DNA of 48,859 bases from Bdellovibrio sp. (GCA_020720455.1 DYOQ01000018.1:1-48859), one strand, 5' to 3'. Shown: positions 1-10,398, numbered from the stretch's first letter. The notes: a model not told the origin generated them from the letters alone. Numbers and translations: made by a program.

Positions 1-56
1 ATCTTTTTCCTAAAGTTTTTTCTGATACTTCCGATCAGGTTAACGAGAGAGTGTGA
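1..56 (+). CDS. possible 3' end of an upstream gene (partial)
   Basis: Reading frame 3 is open from the window edge to a TGA at 54-56 and gives 17 residues (ending SDTSDQVNERV) of ordinary composition. Frame 1 is also open, to a TAA at 61-63, but its translation is strongly hydrophobic and looks less like a protein end. The gap to the next gene is 22 bases, so the two would be co-transcribed. Too little is present to name the product. Confidence 0.3.
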   Translation, partial: LFPKVFSDTSDQVNERV

Positions 57-78
57 ACTTTAAGCTGGAGATAAGTTC

Positions 79-840
79 ATGAGAAACGTATCGTCTTTAA
101 TTATGAGCGCTGTGATTGTGATGTTTTCCATCTCGTGTGATCGATTTTCAGAGGTTGCAAGGAGTATTGAGGAAAAATCTAAAAACGTAAATCATTACCA
201 AGTTGTATCCTATGAACTTGAGAAAAAAAACCGGTTGCTACATTCGCAAATTATGGAACTTGAGAGCAAAATATCTGGCTTAGAAAGAGATAAAAATTTT
301 TTGCGAGATGATCTTGCTGGTTGTGAAAATGGAAGAGCTAAAGATGTTAATGGTAGAGAAGTGGCGAGTATTAAGGGTATTAACCCAGTAGGTGCACTGG
401 ATAATATTAAAGTCGATTATGTAAATTACGAAGCATATAAGTGGACACCGAATCAATTGTTAGCAGTAGCAGAGACAGAGTTTGAAAATAAAAATTATGA
501 AAAGGCTTCCCAATTTTTCCAAACATTTTTAATGTATTTTCCGTCACATGAGTTTGTTGACGATCAGTTTTTATTTCAAGTTGGAGTATCATCTTACGAG
601 TCAAAACGTCATTATAACTGGACCGTTGATGGTTTGAATAGAATTCTTGTTGAGTATCCGGCATCAAAGTATTATCGAGGTGCAAAGTTGTGGACGGCCT
701 TAGCAAAATTGCAAATGGGAGACAAAACATCATTTTTTAAGACTGTTGAAGAGTTTAGACAGAAATATCGTAACACTCCAGAATGGAAAATCCTGAGAAA
801 ACATTATGAAGAGATTGTTAAAAGGTATAAGCCTAACTAG
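79..840 (+). CDS. lipoprotein with coiled coil and TPR-like repeats (CpoB/YbgF-like)
   Basis: The 253-residue product begins with a short hydrophobic signal ending in a lipobox-like FSISC at about residues 16-20, so it is probably a lipoprotein. Residues about 28-80 are rich in E, K, L and N with heptad-like spacing and should form a coiled coil. From about residue 130 there are helical repeats with the TPR pattern (EKASQFFQTFL, then YPASKYYRGAKLW), as in CpoB/YbgF of the Tol-Pal system. In that family the coiled coil trimerises and the TPR part links envelope constriction to peptidoglycan synthesis. The start is supported by GGAG at 67-70. The next gene overlaps its end by 35 bases. The CpoB assignment rests on architecture only; a BamD-like or other TPR lipoprotein is possible. 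Confidence 0.6.
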   Translation: MRNVSSLIMSAVIVMFSISCDRFSEVARSIEEKSKNVNHYQVVSYELEKKNRLLHSQIMELESKISGLERDKNFLRDDLAGCENGRAKDVNGREVASIKGINPVGALDNIKVDYVNYEAYKWTPNQLLAVAETEFENKNYEKASQFFQTFLMYFPSHEFVDDQFLFQVGVSSYESKRHYNWTVDGLNRILVEYPASKYYRGAKLWTALAKLQMGDKTSFFKTVEEFRQKYRNTPEWKILRKHYEEIVKRYKPN

Positions 841-1957
841 TATTTTTTGTGCTATGGCATTTTTTTGTGGGCAAGCTTCTGCGAAGCCGCTTGTTCTTGT
901 AAGTAAACTTACAGGAAATGCGTTTTCCGTTTTCAATGATGCTACTAAACAGCTAAGGGAAGGTGACTATCTCGACGATTTTTCAACTGTTATGACTGAA
1001 GAGGGAGCGACGATATCACTCTCGGATTTCCATGATCACAAATATCATTTAGCTGGTTCTGGAATGATAAAGATGTATAACGGAATTTTGGAAGTTCTTA
1101 GAGGGTATGTGCTTATCCAGTCATTTGGAACTGATGCTGGTGTTAATTATCGGCTTCAAACTTCGAATGCTATCTCTACGTATACTCATGGTGATGCCGT
1201 GATCTCATTTGATCCTCTAGCTGGCAGAACTGAGCTTTTAGTATTAAATGGAAAATTTGAGTTTAAAAACAGTATTCATGACGATCTTGGAGTTACGTTG
1301 CAACGAAGCGAGTTCTCTTTTGTCGATAATAACTACGATAAAGGTATTCCACGGTTGCCGACTAGAATAGGTGAGAAATCATACGGACAGATCTCATCGA
1401 TGTTTTCGAAATTTTTATCTGATGAGTATAAGTATGCGCAGACAAAAAACGTAAGAGAAGAGTCAATTTTCAGAGGAGTTGCTTCAGTTAGCAGTGCGGA
1501 TGGAGTTAGCGCTAAGGAGAGTGGAGCAACCGCAGGCGGAAAGATAATTTATAGAAGGCCTTATGAGCGTAAACAGTTTGATCTAGATTCATATTATTCA
1601 AAAAAAGTGACCAAAATTGATTCAGATAGAATAAATCAAAAATTTAGACCAGAGTACTCAGTTAAAACTGGAGTGGCCGTCAAAATATATGGGAATACCT
1701 CTAGATCAATAGCTTCTATTCCTAGCAGTAAAAAGATTGCGAAAGAGAGAAGTTTTGTCCAGAGAAAACCCGCGTCAATTCTCATTAATCCTCAAGTAAC
1801 AATCTCACAAGATGCTACAACGATTAACGGTGCTCCAAATGCGTTCCAAAATGGTTTAATGAAGGCATATACAGAACAGATGAGGCATGAGAACGAGGTT
1901 AATTCATTGATCGATGAGCTTAGCTCATACAAAAACAGTTATCAAAAGAACTACTAA
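806..1957 (+). CDS. exported FecR-domain protein
   Basis: A 383-residue protein with a typical signal peptide (about 26 residues, cleavage after ASA). Residues about 50-160 resemble the periplasmic FecR domain, with the pattern LREGDYL, then ISLSD, LAGSGMIKM and LEVLRGYVLIQS, which in this family forms a beta-helix-like fold. The remaining 200 residues are low in hydrophobics, rich in S, K and R, and unrecognised. No sigma factor or TonB-dependent receptor is adjacent, so this is the stand-alone exported FecR-domain type common in deltaproteobacteria and spirochaetes rather than an iron-signalling FecR. It overlaps the preceding lipoprotein gene by 35 bases, implying coupling; its Shine-Dalgarno is weak. 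Confidence 0.6.
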   Translation: MKRLLKGISLTSIFCAMAFFCGQASAKPLVLVSKLTGNAFSVFNDATKQLREGDYLDDFSTVMTEEGATISLSDFHDHKYHLAGSGMIKMYNGILEVLRGYVLIQSFGTDAGVNYRLQTSNAISTYTHGDAVISFDPLAGRTELLVLNGKFEFKNSIHDDLGVTLQRSEFSFVDNNYDKGIPRLPTRIGEKSYGQISSMFSKFLSDEYKYAQTKNVREESIFRGVASVSSADGVSAKESGATAGGKIIYRRPYERKQFDLDSYYSKKVTKIDSDRINQKFRPEYSVKTGVAVKIYGNTSRSIASIPSSKKIAKERSFVQRKPASILINPQVTISQDATTINGAPNAFQNGLMKAYTEQMRHENEVNSLIDELSSYKNSYQKNY

Positions 1958-1977
1958 CGCTGTCTATTCATTTATAA

Positions 1978-3528
<1,551 letters not shown>

Positions 3529-3531
3529 GGT

Positions 3532-5085
3532 ATGTCTAGTCGACAGGTGTGGATTGCAGATTTTGGTTCCCAATACACTCAGCTAATAACAAGAAAAACT
3601 AGAGAGCTTGGTTACTCTTCTGAAATAATGACGGTTGAAAGAGTCAAAGAGCTGTTACTAAGTGGCAAAATTCCATCAGCGCTTATTCTTTCAGGAGGCC
3701 CCCAATCGATATTTGAGGATAAAACAGATTACACTTTTTTGTTTAAAAATGAAGCGCTTCCTATTTTAGGTATCTGTTACGGAATGCAGTTAATTGGCCA
3801 TCATTTTGGAGGTAGTGTAGTAAAAGGTTTTATTGGAGAGTATGGTGATGCCACTATTTCAATGATTGATAGTTTCTCGATTAAAAATTGCCCCAAAAAA
3901 ATTAACGTGTGGATGAGTCACTCTGACCATGTAGAACAACTTCCACTCGGATTTAAAAAAATTATGATTAGCGGAAATGGGATTTTTGCAGGAGTTATTT
4001 CCGAGAGTGCTCCGGTCATGGGACTTCAGTTTCATCCAGAAGTTGAGCACACTAATCATGGTAAAGATATTCTTAATTATTTTTTTACTTGTATTGCTGG
4101 CATGAAAAAAGATTGGGAAGATAAAACAATTCGAGAAGAGGCAAAAGCCGAAATTAAGAAAGTAGGAGAGAGTAAAGTTCTCTGCGCATTTTCTGGAGGT
4201 GTGGACTCTCTTGTCGCTGCAACAATAGCGCATGAGGTGATTGGAAAAAATCTTCACTGCTTTTTTGTTGATAATGGACTTCTTCGTCCACAAGATTATG
4301 AGCATATCGAAATACTTCAAAAAGAGACACCACTAAATATTGTAGTGATTGATGCCAAAGAGATATTTTATAAAAATTTAGAAGGTGTGAGTGATCCAGA
4401 AAAAAAGAGAAAAATTATTGGTAAAAGTTTTATCGATGTTTTTGAAGCCAAGGTAAATGAGTACTCTAAAAAGCATAATATTAGTTTTGATTATCTGTTG
4501 CAAGGGACACTTTATCCTGATGTTATTGAATCAATTAGTCCTCATAAAAAAGATGGAAAATCTGTTACCATTAAATCACATCATAACGTAGGTGGGCTTC
4601 CAGAGCGAATGAAACTTAAGCTTCTTGAACCACTAAGATTTTTGTTTAAAGATGAAGTCCGTCTGCTTGGAGAAGAGCTTGGTCTTCCACACTCATGGGT
4701 TTATCGTCACCCATTTCCAGGCCCAGGTATTGGAGTTAGGGTGCTTGGAGAGCTAGGGTTGGAATCGATAACTGCTGTTCAACTAAGCGATCAAATTTTA
4801 TTGGAAGAATTAAACAGTTCCAATCTTTATGAGGCAGTTTGGCAAGCGTTTACCGTCTATTTACCGATTAAGACCGTCGGGGTAAAGGGCGATTCTAGAG
4901 CATACGAGAGTGTTATTTGTGTTAGAGTTGTTAATAGCACAGATGGAATGACGGCAAATTGGTCATCACTACCGACGGATTTTCTCTTTCGTGTATCGTC
5001 TCGAATTACTAATGAAGTAAAGGGTATTACTAGAGTTGTCTATGACATTACTTCTAAACCACCAGGTACTATTGAGTGGGAGTAG
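3532..5085 (+). CDS. guaA: GMP synthase (glutamine-hydrolysing)
   Basis: Converts XMP, ATP and glutamine to GMP. The 517-residue protein has the class I glutamine amidotransferase domain first, with catalytic Cys82 in GICYGMQ and the His168/Glu170 pair in QFHPEVEHT. The ATP-pyrophosphatase domain follows with the P-loop SGGVDS at 221-226, and the dimerisation domain ends in KPPGTIEWE as in nearly all GuaA proteins. The start follows CAGGAG at 3518-3523. It is directly downstream of guaB. All catalytic residues I could check are present. Confidence 0.97.
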   Translation: MSSRQVWIADFGSQYTQLITRKTRELGYSSEIMTVERVKELLLSGKIPSALILSGGPQSIFEDKTDYTFLFKNEALPILGICYGMQLIGHHFGGSVVKGFIGEYGDATISMIDSFSIKNCPKKINVWMSHSDHVEQLPLGFKKIMISGNGIFAGVISESAPVMGLQFHPEVEHTNHGKDILNYFFTCIAGMKKDWEDKTIREEAKAEIKKVGESKVLCAFSGGVDSLVAATIAHEVIGKNLHCFFVDNGLLRPQDYEHIEILQKETPLNIVVIDAKEIFYKNLEGVSDPEKKRKIIGKSFIDVFEAKVNEYSKKHNISFDYLLQGTLYPDVIESISPHKKDGKSVTIKSHHNVGGLPERMKLKLLEPLRFLFKDEVRLLGEELGLPHSWVYRHPFPGPGIGVRVLGELGLESITAVQLSDQILLEELNSSNLYEAVWQAFTVYLPIKTVGVKGDSRAYESVICVRVVNSTDGMTANWSSLPTDFLFRVSSRITNEVKGITRVVYDITSKPPGTIEWE

Positions 5086-5240
5086 TTTCTCTTGTTTCCT
5101 TTGATTTATCTAGGATCAAAATGTCTTCGTTTTAGTTAAGTAGTGTTATTTTGACACTGATTTGGGCGAATTTCGTTCCATTTATTGGGCATATTAATTG
5201 CTATCTTCGTATTAATGTTTAAAACGATCATGGGGGAAAA

Positions 5241-5924
5241 ATGAGAGTAGATGTAAGTGGGGTATCTTTATTATTATTATCGTCGCTGTTTTTTAGTTGT
5301 AACAACATAACTGGAAACATCGATGTTTTTAATCCGTTAAATTACAAAAATAAAAGTGGAGATGCCGTTATACCTGTTGGAGAGTATAATGGTGAGCTTG
5401 CTTTTAAAGATGAGCAATCGTTCAAAATTAAATTTAAAACTAAAGGGAGCGATGAGAGAAAATATGAGATTAAAATTCAATCGGATAAAAAAATTAATTT
5501 TCCAAAATACGTAGGGAATATTGAAATAAGAGGTGAAGATATTGATCAAAGTTTTGATTTGATCGGTGAGGTTGATACAGAGACTACTTATGGTGAGGTT
5601 GTTTATATGACTGAATCTTGCTCAAAAATAAGAACTGTAAGAGATTGTTGGAGAGATCCAAATGGAAATATTCAGTGTGAGAGTCGTGATATTACCGAGT
5701 ATGGTTATAAAAATGTTAGTTATCAAAATGTAGATACTGTAAAAAAAATGATTTTAAATATTGTTGATGCTCAAACTACTTACGCTACAATGAGTTCAAC
5801 TGATTACTCTTCTGATAAACAGTATCTCGATCGAGGATATTGTATAGTTGATCATCGTTATGATAGTGGAAGACCTGATTATGGCCATGTCGATAAGTGG
5901 CCAGGCCCAGCACCAATGAAGTAA
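5241..5924 (+). CDS. unknown lipoprotein with a cysteine cluster
   Basis: A 227-residue protein with a hydrophobic signal and a lipobox LFFSC near residues 16-20, so it is probably a lipoprotein. Residues about 30-110 are charged and look beta-rich. A segment at about residues 130-155 carries three cysteines (ESCSKIRTVRDCWRDP, then NIQCESRD), probably disulphide-bonded. I recognise no family. The start is supported by GGGGG a few bases upstream. It stands alone between guaA and a hairpin terminator; the 155 bases before it contain no convincing promoter. Confidence 0.65.
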   Translation: MRVDVSGVSLLLLSSLFFSCNNITGNIDVFNPLNYKNKSGDAVIPVGEYNGELAFKDEQSFKIKFKTKGSDERKYEIKIQSDKKINFPKYVGNIEIRGEDIDQSFDLIGEVDTETTYGEVVYMTESCSKIRTVRDCWRDPNGNIQCESRDITEYGYKNVSYQNVDTVKKMILNIVDAQTTYATMSSTDYSSDKQYLDRGYCIVDHRYDSGRPDYGHVDKWPGPAPMK

Positions 5925-5937
5925 TCTGTCTATATAC

Positions 5938-5972
5938 ATGTGCCGAAGTTATATTTAGTAGCTTCGGCACAT
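5938..5972 (+). terminator. hairpin terminator after the lipoprotein gene
   Basis: A perfect 11-base-pair inverted repeat (ATGTGCCGAAG / CTTCGGCACAT) with a 13-base loop lies 14 bases after the stop codon. It is followed by CTGTTTTA, a short and interrupted T tract. Position and stem fit a Rho-independent terminator; the tail is weaker than ideal. Confidence 0.6.
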
Positions 5973-5994
5973 CTGTTTTAAAAATATGTGCGGA

Positions 5995-6022
5995 TTGTTA
6001 CATGATATCAGTATGTTATCAT
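5995..6022 (+). promoter_or_regulatory. promoter for the 6133-9437 genes
   Basis: TTGTTA at 5995-6000 (4 of 6 matches), a 16-base spacer, and TATCAT at 6017-6022 (5 of 6) preceded by TGT, which makes an extended -10. The predicted transcription start is near 6029, leaving a leader of about 100 bases. Confidence 0.45.
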
Positions 6023-6028
6023 AAGTTA

Positions 6029-6139
6029 TCCCAAGTAAATTGAGAGTATAAAATATACACAGTCAGTGGCGCGCCGCGTGATCACGGGGTATATTTTCAA
6101 AGCCTTTAACTTTTTATAACCAAAGGATTGCTTTGAAAA
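6029..6139 (+). promoter_or_regulatory. structured leader with two overlapping inverted repeats, riboswitch-like
   Basis: Repeat 1 is AAAATATAC at 6050-6058 with GTATATTTT at 6089-6097. It encloses a 30-base GC-rich core that includes GGCGCGCC and the palindrome CGTGATCACG (6077-6086), unusual for this AT-rich region. Repeat 2 is TTTTCAAAGC at 6094-6103 with GCTTTGAAAA at 6130-6139. Its inner helix is extended by CTTT (6104-6107) with AAAG (6122-6125). Repeat 2 would bury the Shine-Dalgarno AAAGGA (6122-6127) and the start codon. The two repeats share 6094-6097, so they compete. This is the layout of a sensing domain followed by a translation-blocking hairpin. I recognise no known riboswitch class; structure is inferred by eye. 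Confidence 0.4.
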
Positions 6140-6903
6140 TGTATGTAGTAATATATTTTATCTTTGCACTGATACTAAATGGTTCATCTGTTTTTGCTCA
6201 GACTGGTATTGATCTTAATGAGAGGCCAAAGCTTTTAGTTGTAAGAGTACTGGAGTACGTCTCTGGAAAAAAAGAGGTAGTTGAGCACGAGAAAGAGAAT
6301 TTTTCTTATGAGGAGAGTGCTGCGTACGTTCAAAAGCAGTTGGCAAGTTGGGCAAATGGTGAGATCCGACTGGAAAAGTTTGAAAATGGTGTGATGGTTA
6401 GTGTTGGATTACTTACGGTATTAACGACATATTTAGCTAGGGCAAAATATGCGCTGGCCGCCAAAGCAGGCGTAGTTTTTGCTAAAAAAGGGATGAGCTT
6501 GTTTGGAAATTTTTTTAGCAAACTCTCAGTTTTTGGTGGATCAAAATACGCTTACGCAATTAAATATTTTTCAATAGGTAGCAATGTTGTTGCCATGGTT
6601 TTGCTTGATCCTGATGAGGTTGCAGATGCTACACTTGTTAGCGGATATTTGCGAGATTTTGAAGAAGAGAGCGAGAATAAGATACCCCAGTTTTTGAAAT
6701 TATCACCAGAGGAGCAACGTCATTTTCTAACCGAAGAGTGCGTTGATTATACTTACACTAAAAAAATGAAAAGAGATGGAATGCAAAATAAATGCGAGAG
6801 GTTAGAGGACTCCGTTCGATTGTTAAGTGCTACACTTAGAGAGCTACTTGAAAGTTATTATTCGAAAAAGTTTGAAGACGATATATTTGCTAGAATTGAT
6901 TAA
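6133..6903 (+). CDS. unknown exported protein
   Basis: A 257-residue protein of unknown function. TTG at 6133 is preferred over ATG at 6139 because AGGA (6124-6127) is then 5 bases away and the signal peptide gains a positive N-terminus; cleavage is expected after SVFA. A hydrophobic stretch of small residues at about 90-125 and another at about 140-160 may be membrane-associated. Two cysteines occur near residues 197 and 216. It is followed after 14 bases by another unknown exported protein, with which it probably works. Its start region lies inside a hairpin (see the leader), so translation may be controlled. Confidence 0.6.
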   Translation: MKMYVVIYFIFALILNGSSVFAQTGIDLNERPKLLVVRVLEYVSGKKEVVEHEKENFSYEESAAYVQKQLASWANGEIRLEKFENGVMVSVGLLTVLTTYLARAKYALAAKAGVVFAKKGMSLFGNFFSKLSVFGGSKYAYAIKYFSIGSNVVAMVLLDPDEVADATLVSGYLRDFEEESENKIPQFLKLSPEEQRHFLTEECVDYTYTKKMKRDGMQNKCERLEDSVRLLSATLRELLESYYSKKFEDDIFARID

Positions 6904-6917
6904 TCTTGGAGTTAAAA

Positions 6918-9437
6918 ATGAAAAGATTGAGTATTGTTTTAGTTCTCTTGTTAATGGTTATATCCATAACTGGATTGTGTGAAGAGGGACGATTTAAGTA
7001 TGATTCAACAGATGATCTGGATAAAGTGCTGTACAACTATTTGGGAGATCAAAATTTAGATATATCTTATATTGAAGATACGCCGATTAATAAACTTTAT
7101 ATTGTAAGAGCGTTGCTTGCGAGTCCAGATAGTCCTGAACATTTTCAAACTGGAATAAACTATTTAAACCATATTTTAAGAATTAAGGGGCTAACTCCTG
7201 CAGCTAGACAAAACTTAGAAGATGCAAATCGCATTTTAAGAAGGTTTGATGACTCATCATCGCTTGGCAGATTATTTGATACGTTAACTGGAAAAAAGAA
7301 GCTGGTAGAGAGGCACTCTTTTATAGTTGCGCAGTTTTTTATTAATGAAGCAATAATGAACTCTAGAATTATTTTAAATGCTTCAAGTAGTAAAGAAAAA
7401 GTCTTTGTGGAAAAACTTTTTGCAAACTATTTTTTTCCAGCAATGAGCAAAAATATCAAAATATTGTATCCAGATAAAAGTGTTTATTCATTTGATAAGT
7501 GGAAGGTAGTGTCGAGTATTTTAACGGATGTTTTAAAGTTAAATCGGGCCGATCAATTAAAGCTAGATGTTATTAGAGGAAAGAGTGAGTTTGTAAAAAG
7601 TTTTATTGATGCTTTAATGAAGGTGACAGAAGAGGAGGTTAATAAGGTTGAGTATATTGAGCAAATCAAGAACGAAGCTGAGCGTCAAGGTCTTGACCCT
7701 AGAATGATTGATGAGATTGTTGTTGGTTCGATAGATGCTAGTCCTCGGTTATTAGATGTTAATATTGGTGGCGCTAGTGTAGGTATTGGCAATGAACAAA
7801 AGAAAGACCTCTTAAAGTTACTTTTTTCACTGTATAAAGGGTATTCAGAGGGACAAAAGATTCCAGAGCAAGATGTGAATGATGCCAGAGAAAAGGCGAT
7901 GCTGATGCAATTAATTGCAGATCCTGGATCCGTATCTGTTGATCCACAACTTCGGATGTTTGCTGAAAATCTAAAAGTAGAAATTACTTTAGGTGCAGAT
8001 GAGAGTGAAGATGGAAAATTTTTAATTGAAAACTTAAAAGACTTAAGTAGGAGTGAGTTAAGTGAGTCATGTATGAAGTTAGGAAGTGGTGAAAGTAGTT
8101 TGGCCATTGATATGCATTGCTTGACTGGACGAAGTCAAGAGATGAATGGAATGAATCGAAAGTCGATTCGAGAACTGATTTTTGATATGAAGGAAGATGG
8201 AGCTAAAGGTGGTGGGAAAGGAGTAGTTCGAGTCGTCACCGGTCTTGCAGGAGAGGATCTTGAGTGGTTGAGATCGTTTATGGCCCTTAATAAGTTGGCA
8301 ATTTTTAAAGGCACAAAAGAACCGTGGATATCTGTCATACGTAGAGGTTCGTGGAATTTATTAGTTAAGTGGGCAGGGGGTGTACCTAAGAATACATCAA
8401 CATATGGGGGATATTCTAGAGTCAGTAGTATTGCTACAACTGATGTTGCAAATACTCCGATCTATAAGACTGTATTACAGTGGGTTCAAGCGATTGGAGA
8501 AAACCATTTTAAGGCGATGTACGATAAATTGATTGTAGGTATAGACAAAGCAGAAAAACTTGAAAACGTAGTTTTAAAAAATGCACTATCTAAAAAACTA
8601 AGTCATTTTAATCTGATGCTAGATATAAAACTTAAAAAGAGTATAGATAGTATTTTTGAAAAATTGATAAAACTTAAAACTGGAAAAGATGTTAAGTTAG
8701 TTAAGAAATTGTACATGCCAGAGCATGCAAACCGACTAGATCGAATGTTTAATAGAGTTGCTATTTTAGGAATGTTGATAGAAGGGGCCGCTCTTGTTGG
8801 AGATCTCGTCTCAATAACAGATATTAACGATAAGAGAGATTCGTTGGCGGCCCATTTAGGGTCTTTACTGACGTTTAGACTTTATATGCTTGAAGGAATT
8901 GGTGCCCCATTGGCCCTTTTTGATGTTGTGAGCTGGGGACTCAGGGCAAAAGGGTATGAGAATGCCCCTAGAATTGATGAGGTGATTAGCGGAGCAATAT
9001 CTTATATGATTGCATGGGGTAATGGGGCGTCCTCTCCTACTTCTTTGAAGGCAAGAGAGATTGAGAGTGCGTATGGATTACCTCTTGAGCCGCTAGATTC
9101 TGCTGTTAGTTTAGAAAACTACGTCTATCAGTATAAAGATTTTGATGAGAAGGAGAGAGCTTATGTCAAGGCCACTTCAGATACGATTGATGGGATCGGA
9201 AGGTTGATTAGCGGAATTTATTTTTTGCACAGGGCCGTCAATGAGTACAAGGTAGATAAGTTTTTTTCTAATAGTTTTGGAATGCGCATTAGTGACTACG
9301 ATGAGCAGTTTATTGAGTATCTTAACTCTTATGTAAAAACTTTGAACCGAATTGATAAGGTAGAAGTTAAAAATGCTACCAAAATCATTCCAAATGAGCT
9401 AGTTATCCCTAACGATGAAAATGTAAATAGTTTGTAG
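6918..9437 (+). CDS. large unknown exported protein (839 aa)
   Basis: ATG at 6918 is chosen over the in-frame TTG at 6906 because GGAG at 6908-6911 fits it. A hydrophobic signal of about 20 residues is followed by a mature region of about 815 residues. The protein is largely helical, rich in K, E, L, I and S and nearly free of cysteine. A hydrophobic patch near residues 610-680 (AILGMLIEGAALVGDLVSI, then LTFRLYMLEGIGAPLALFD) could insert in a membrane. I recognise no domain. It lies between the other unknown exported gene and speD (27 bases), so it may be transcribed into the spermidine operon. Confidence 0.6.
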   Translation: MKRLSIVLVLLLMVISITGLCEEGRFKYDSTDDLDKVLYNYLGDQNLDISYIEDTPINKLYIVRALLASPDSPEHFQTGINYLNHILRIKGLTPAARQNLEDANRILRRFDDSSSLGRLFDTLTGKKKLVERHSFIVAQFFINEAIMNSRIILNASSSKEKVFVEKLFANYFFPAMSKNIKILYPDKSVYSFDKWKVVSSILTDVLKLNRADQLKLDVIRGKSEFVKSFIDALMKVTEEEVNKVEYIEQIKNEAERQGLDPRMIDEIVVGSIDASPRLLDVNIGGASVGIGNEQKKDLLKLLFSLYKGYSEGQKIPEQDVNDAREKAMLMQLIADPGSVSVDPQLRMFAENLKVEITLGADESEDGKFLIENLKDLSRSELSESCMKLGSGESSLAIDMHCLTGRSQEMNGMNRKSIRELIFDMKEDGAKGGGKGVVRVVTGLAGEDLEWLRSFMALNKLAIFKGTKEPWISVIRRGSWNLLVKWAGGVPKNTSTYGGYSRVSSIATTDVANTPIYKTVLQWVQAIGENHFKAMYDKLIVGIDKAEKLENVVLKNALSKKLSHFNLMLDIKLKKSIDSIFEKLIKLKTGKDVKLVKKLYMPEHANRLDRMFNRVAILGMLIEGAALVGDLVSITDINDKRDSLAAHLGSLLTFRLYMLEGIGAPLALFDVVSWGLRAKGYENAPRIDEVISGAISYMIAWGNGASSPTSLKAREIESAYGLPLEPLDSAVSLENYVYQYKDFDEKERAYVKATSDTIDGIGRLISGIYFLHRAVNEYKVDKFFSNSFGMRISDYDEQFIEYLNSYVKTLNRIDKVEVKNATKIIPNELVIPNDENVNSL

Positions 9438-9464
9438 CGTAGAACGTTAACGGAGGGGATTGCT

Positions 9465-10397
9465 GTGTTTTTTGAAGGGTCAGAAAAAAAACTTGAAGTC
9501 GTTGTTGATTCATCTTTAAAGCTAAGAGAGTTAGATCATGGCTTTTGGGTTAAACTAGTCAAAGCATGCAATGCTGAGATTATTTCAGAGCTTTCTGATT
9601 CTAGTGTTGATGCATATTTGCTTTCCGAATCTAGTCTCTTTGTTTGGGATGATAGATTTTTAATTTTAACGTGTGGAACAACATCACTTGTTAATAGCGC
9701 GCTTTTTTTTCTTGATGCGTTTCGAGATAATATTAGATCACTTATTTTCCAACGAAAAAATGAGTATGAATCAAGATTTCAAAAAACATCTTTTGGGTTA
9801 GATGTTAAACAGATTAATAAAGAGATAAGTGGTTTAGCATATAGATTGGGAAATCTGGATACTCATCATTCGCAACTTTTTTATTCTGATAAAGAGTTTA
9901 TCTGTTGTAACGATGACGTAACAACAGAACTTCTAATGTATCACATCGATCCTGTTGTAAGAACTAAACTACAATGTGCAAAAAACATTACTGAGGTTAG
10001 AGATATTCTAGGCCTTCATGCTAGCTTAAAAGATTACAAGTTTGATGATCATCTATTTACTCCATATGGATACTCGCTTAATGGGATCTGTAATGGGAAT
10101 TATGTCACAGTTCATATTTCACCAGAAGATCACAACTCATATATTAGTTTTGAGAGTAATTTAAACTTGGAAACATTTGGTTTTATTTATACGGATTTAT
10201 TAGAGCGTCTAAATCCATCTAGTTTTGATACCATTAGCTTTAATCAAAAGAGTTCGGGCTTTATAAATAAGAAAAAAGTTAGACCGCTTGCGGTAGTTAA
10301 TAAAAAATTAGATAACGGTTATGAGGTTGAGTTTGTCCATTATGCTAATGTTGATGGTATTAATCTTGATCCAGTTGAAGTTGAAGTAGGAGTGTAG
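9465..10397 (+). CDS. speD: S-adenosylmethionine decarboxylase, eukaryotic (class 2) type
   Basis: Makes decarboxylated AdoMet, the aminopropyl donor for spermidine. At 310 residues it resembles the animal, plant and fungal enzyme, not the short bacterial SpeD. FFEGSEKKLEV at residues 2-12 matches the eukaryotic N-terminal motif with its two glutamates. LSESSLFV at 53-60 is the self-cleavage motif, so Glu55/Ser56 should be the processing site giving the pyruvoyl group. TCGTT at 69-73 supplies the catalytic cysteine (Cys70). YGYSLNG (Ser204) and VHISPE (His217) match the serine and histidine needed for processing, and SYISFESN follows as in eukaryotes. GTG start after GGAGGGG at 9452-9458. speE begins 1 base after its stop. 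Confidence 0.9.
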   Translation: MFFEGSEKKLEVVVDSSLKLRELDHGFWVKLVKACNAEIISELSDSSVDAYLLSESSLFVWDDRFLILTCGTTSLVNSALFFLDAFRDNIRSLIFQRKNEYESRFQKTSFGLDVKQINKEISGLAYRLGNLDTHHSQLFYSDKEFICCNDDVTTELLMYHIDPVVRTKLQCAKNITEVRDILGLHASLKDYKFDDHLFTPYGYSLNGICNGNYVTVHISPEDHNSYISFESNLNLETFGFIYTDLLERLNPSSFDTISFNQKSSGFINKKKVRPLAVVNKKLDNGYEVEFVHYANVDGINLDPVEVEVGV

Positions 10398-10398
10398 T

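Noticed and set aside
5099-5121. TTTGAT/ATCAAA inverted repeat just after guaA, considered as FNR site or terminator
   Set aside because: The half-sites are 9 bases apart instead of 4 and there is no T tract.
5151-5181. Consensus TTGACA between guaA and the lipoprotein gene
   Set aside because: At spacers of 16-19 bases the downstream hexamers (TCGTTC, CGTTCC, GTTCCA, TTCCAT) match the -10 box at 3 of 6 or fewer.
6071-6086. GGCGCGCC and CGTGATCACG palindromes as a cloning-site or protein operator remnant
   Set aside because: They lie within a natural leader between the arms of a longer inverted repeat, with no vector-like flanks; treated as part of the leader structure.
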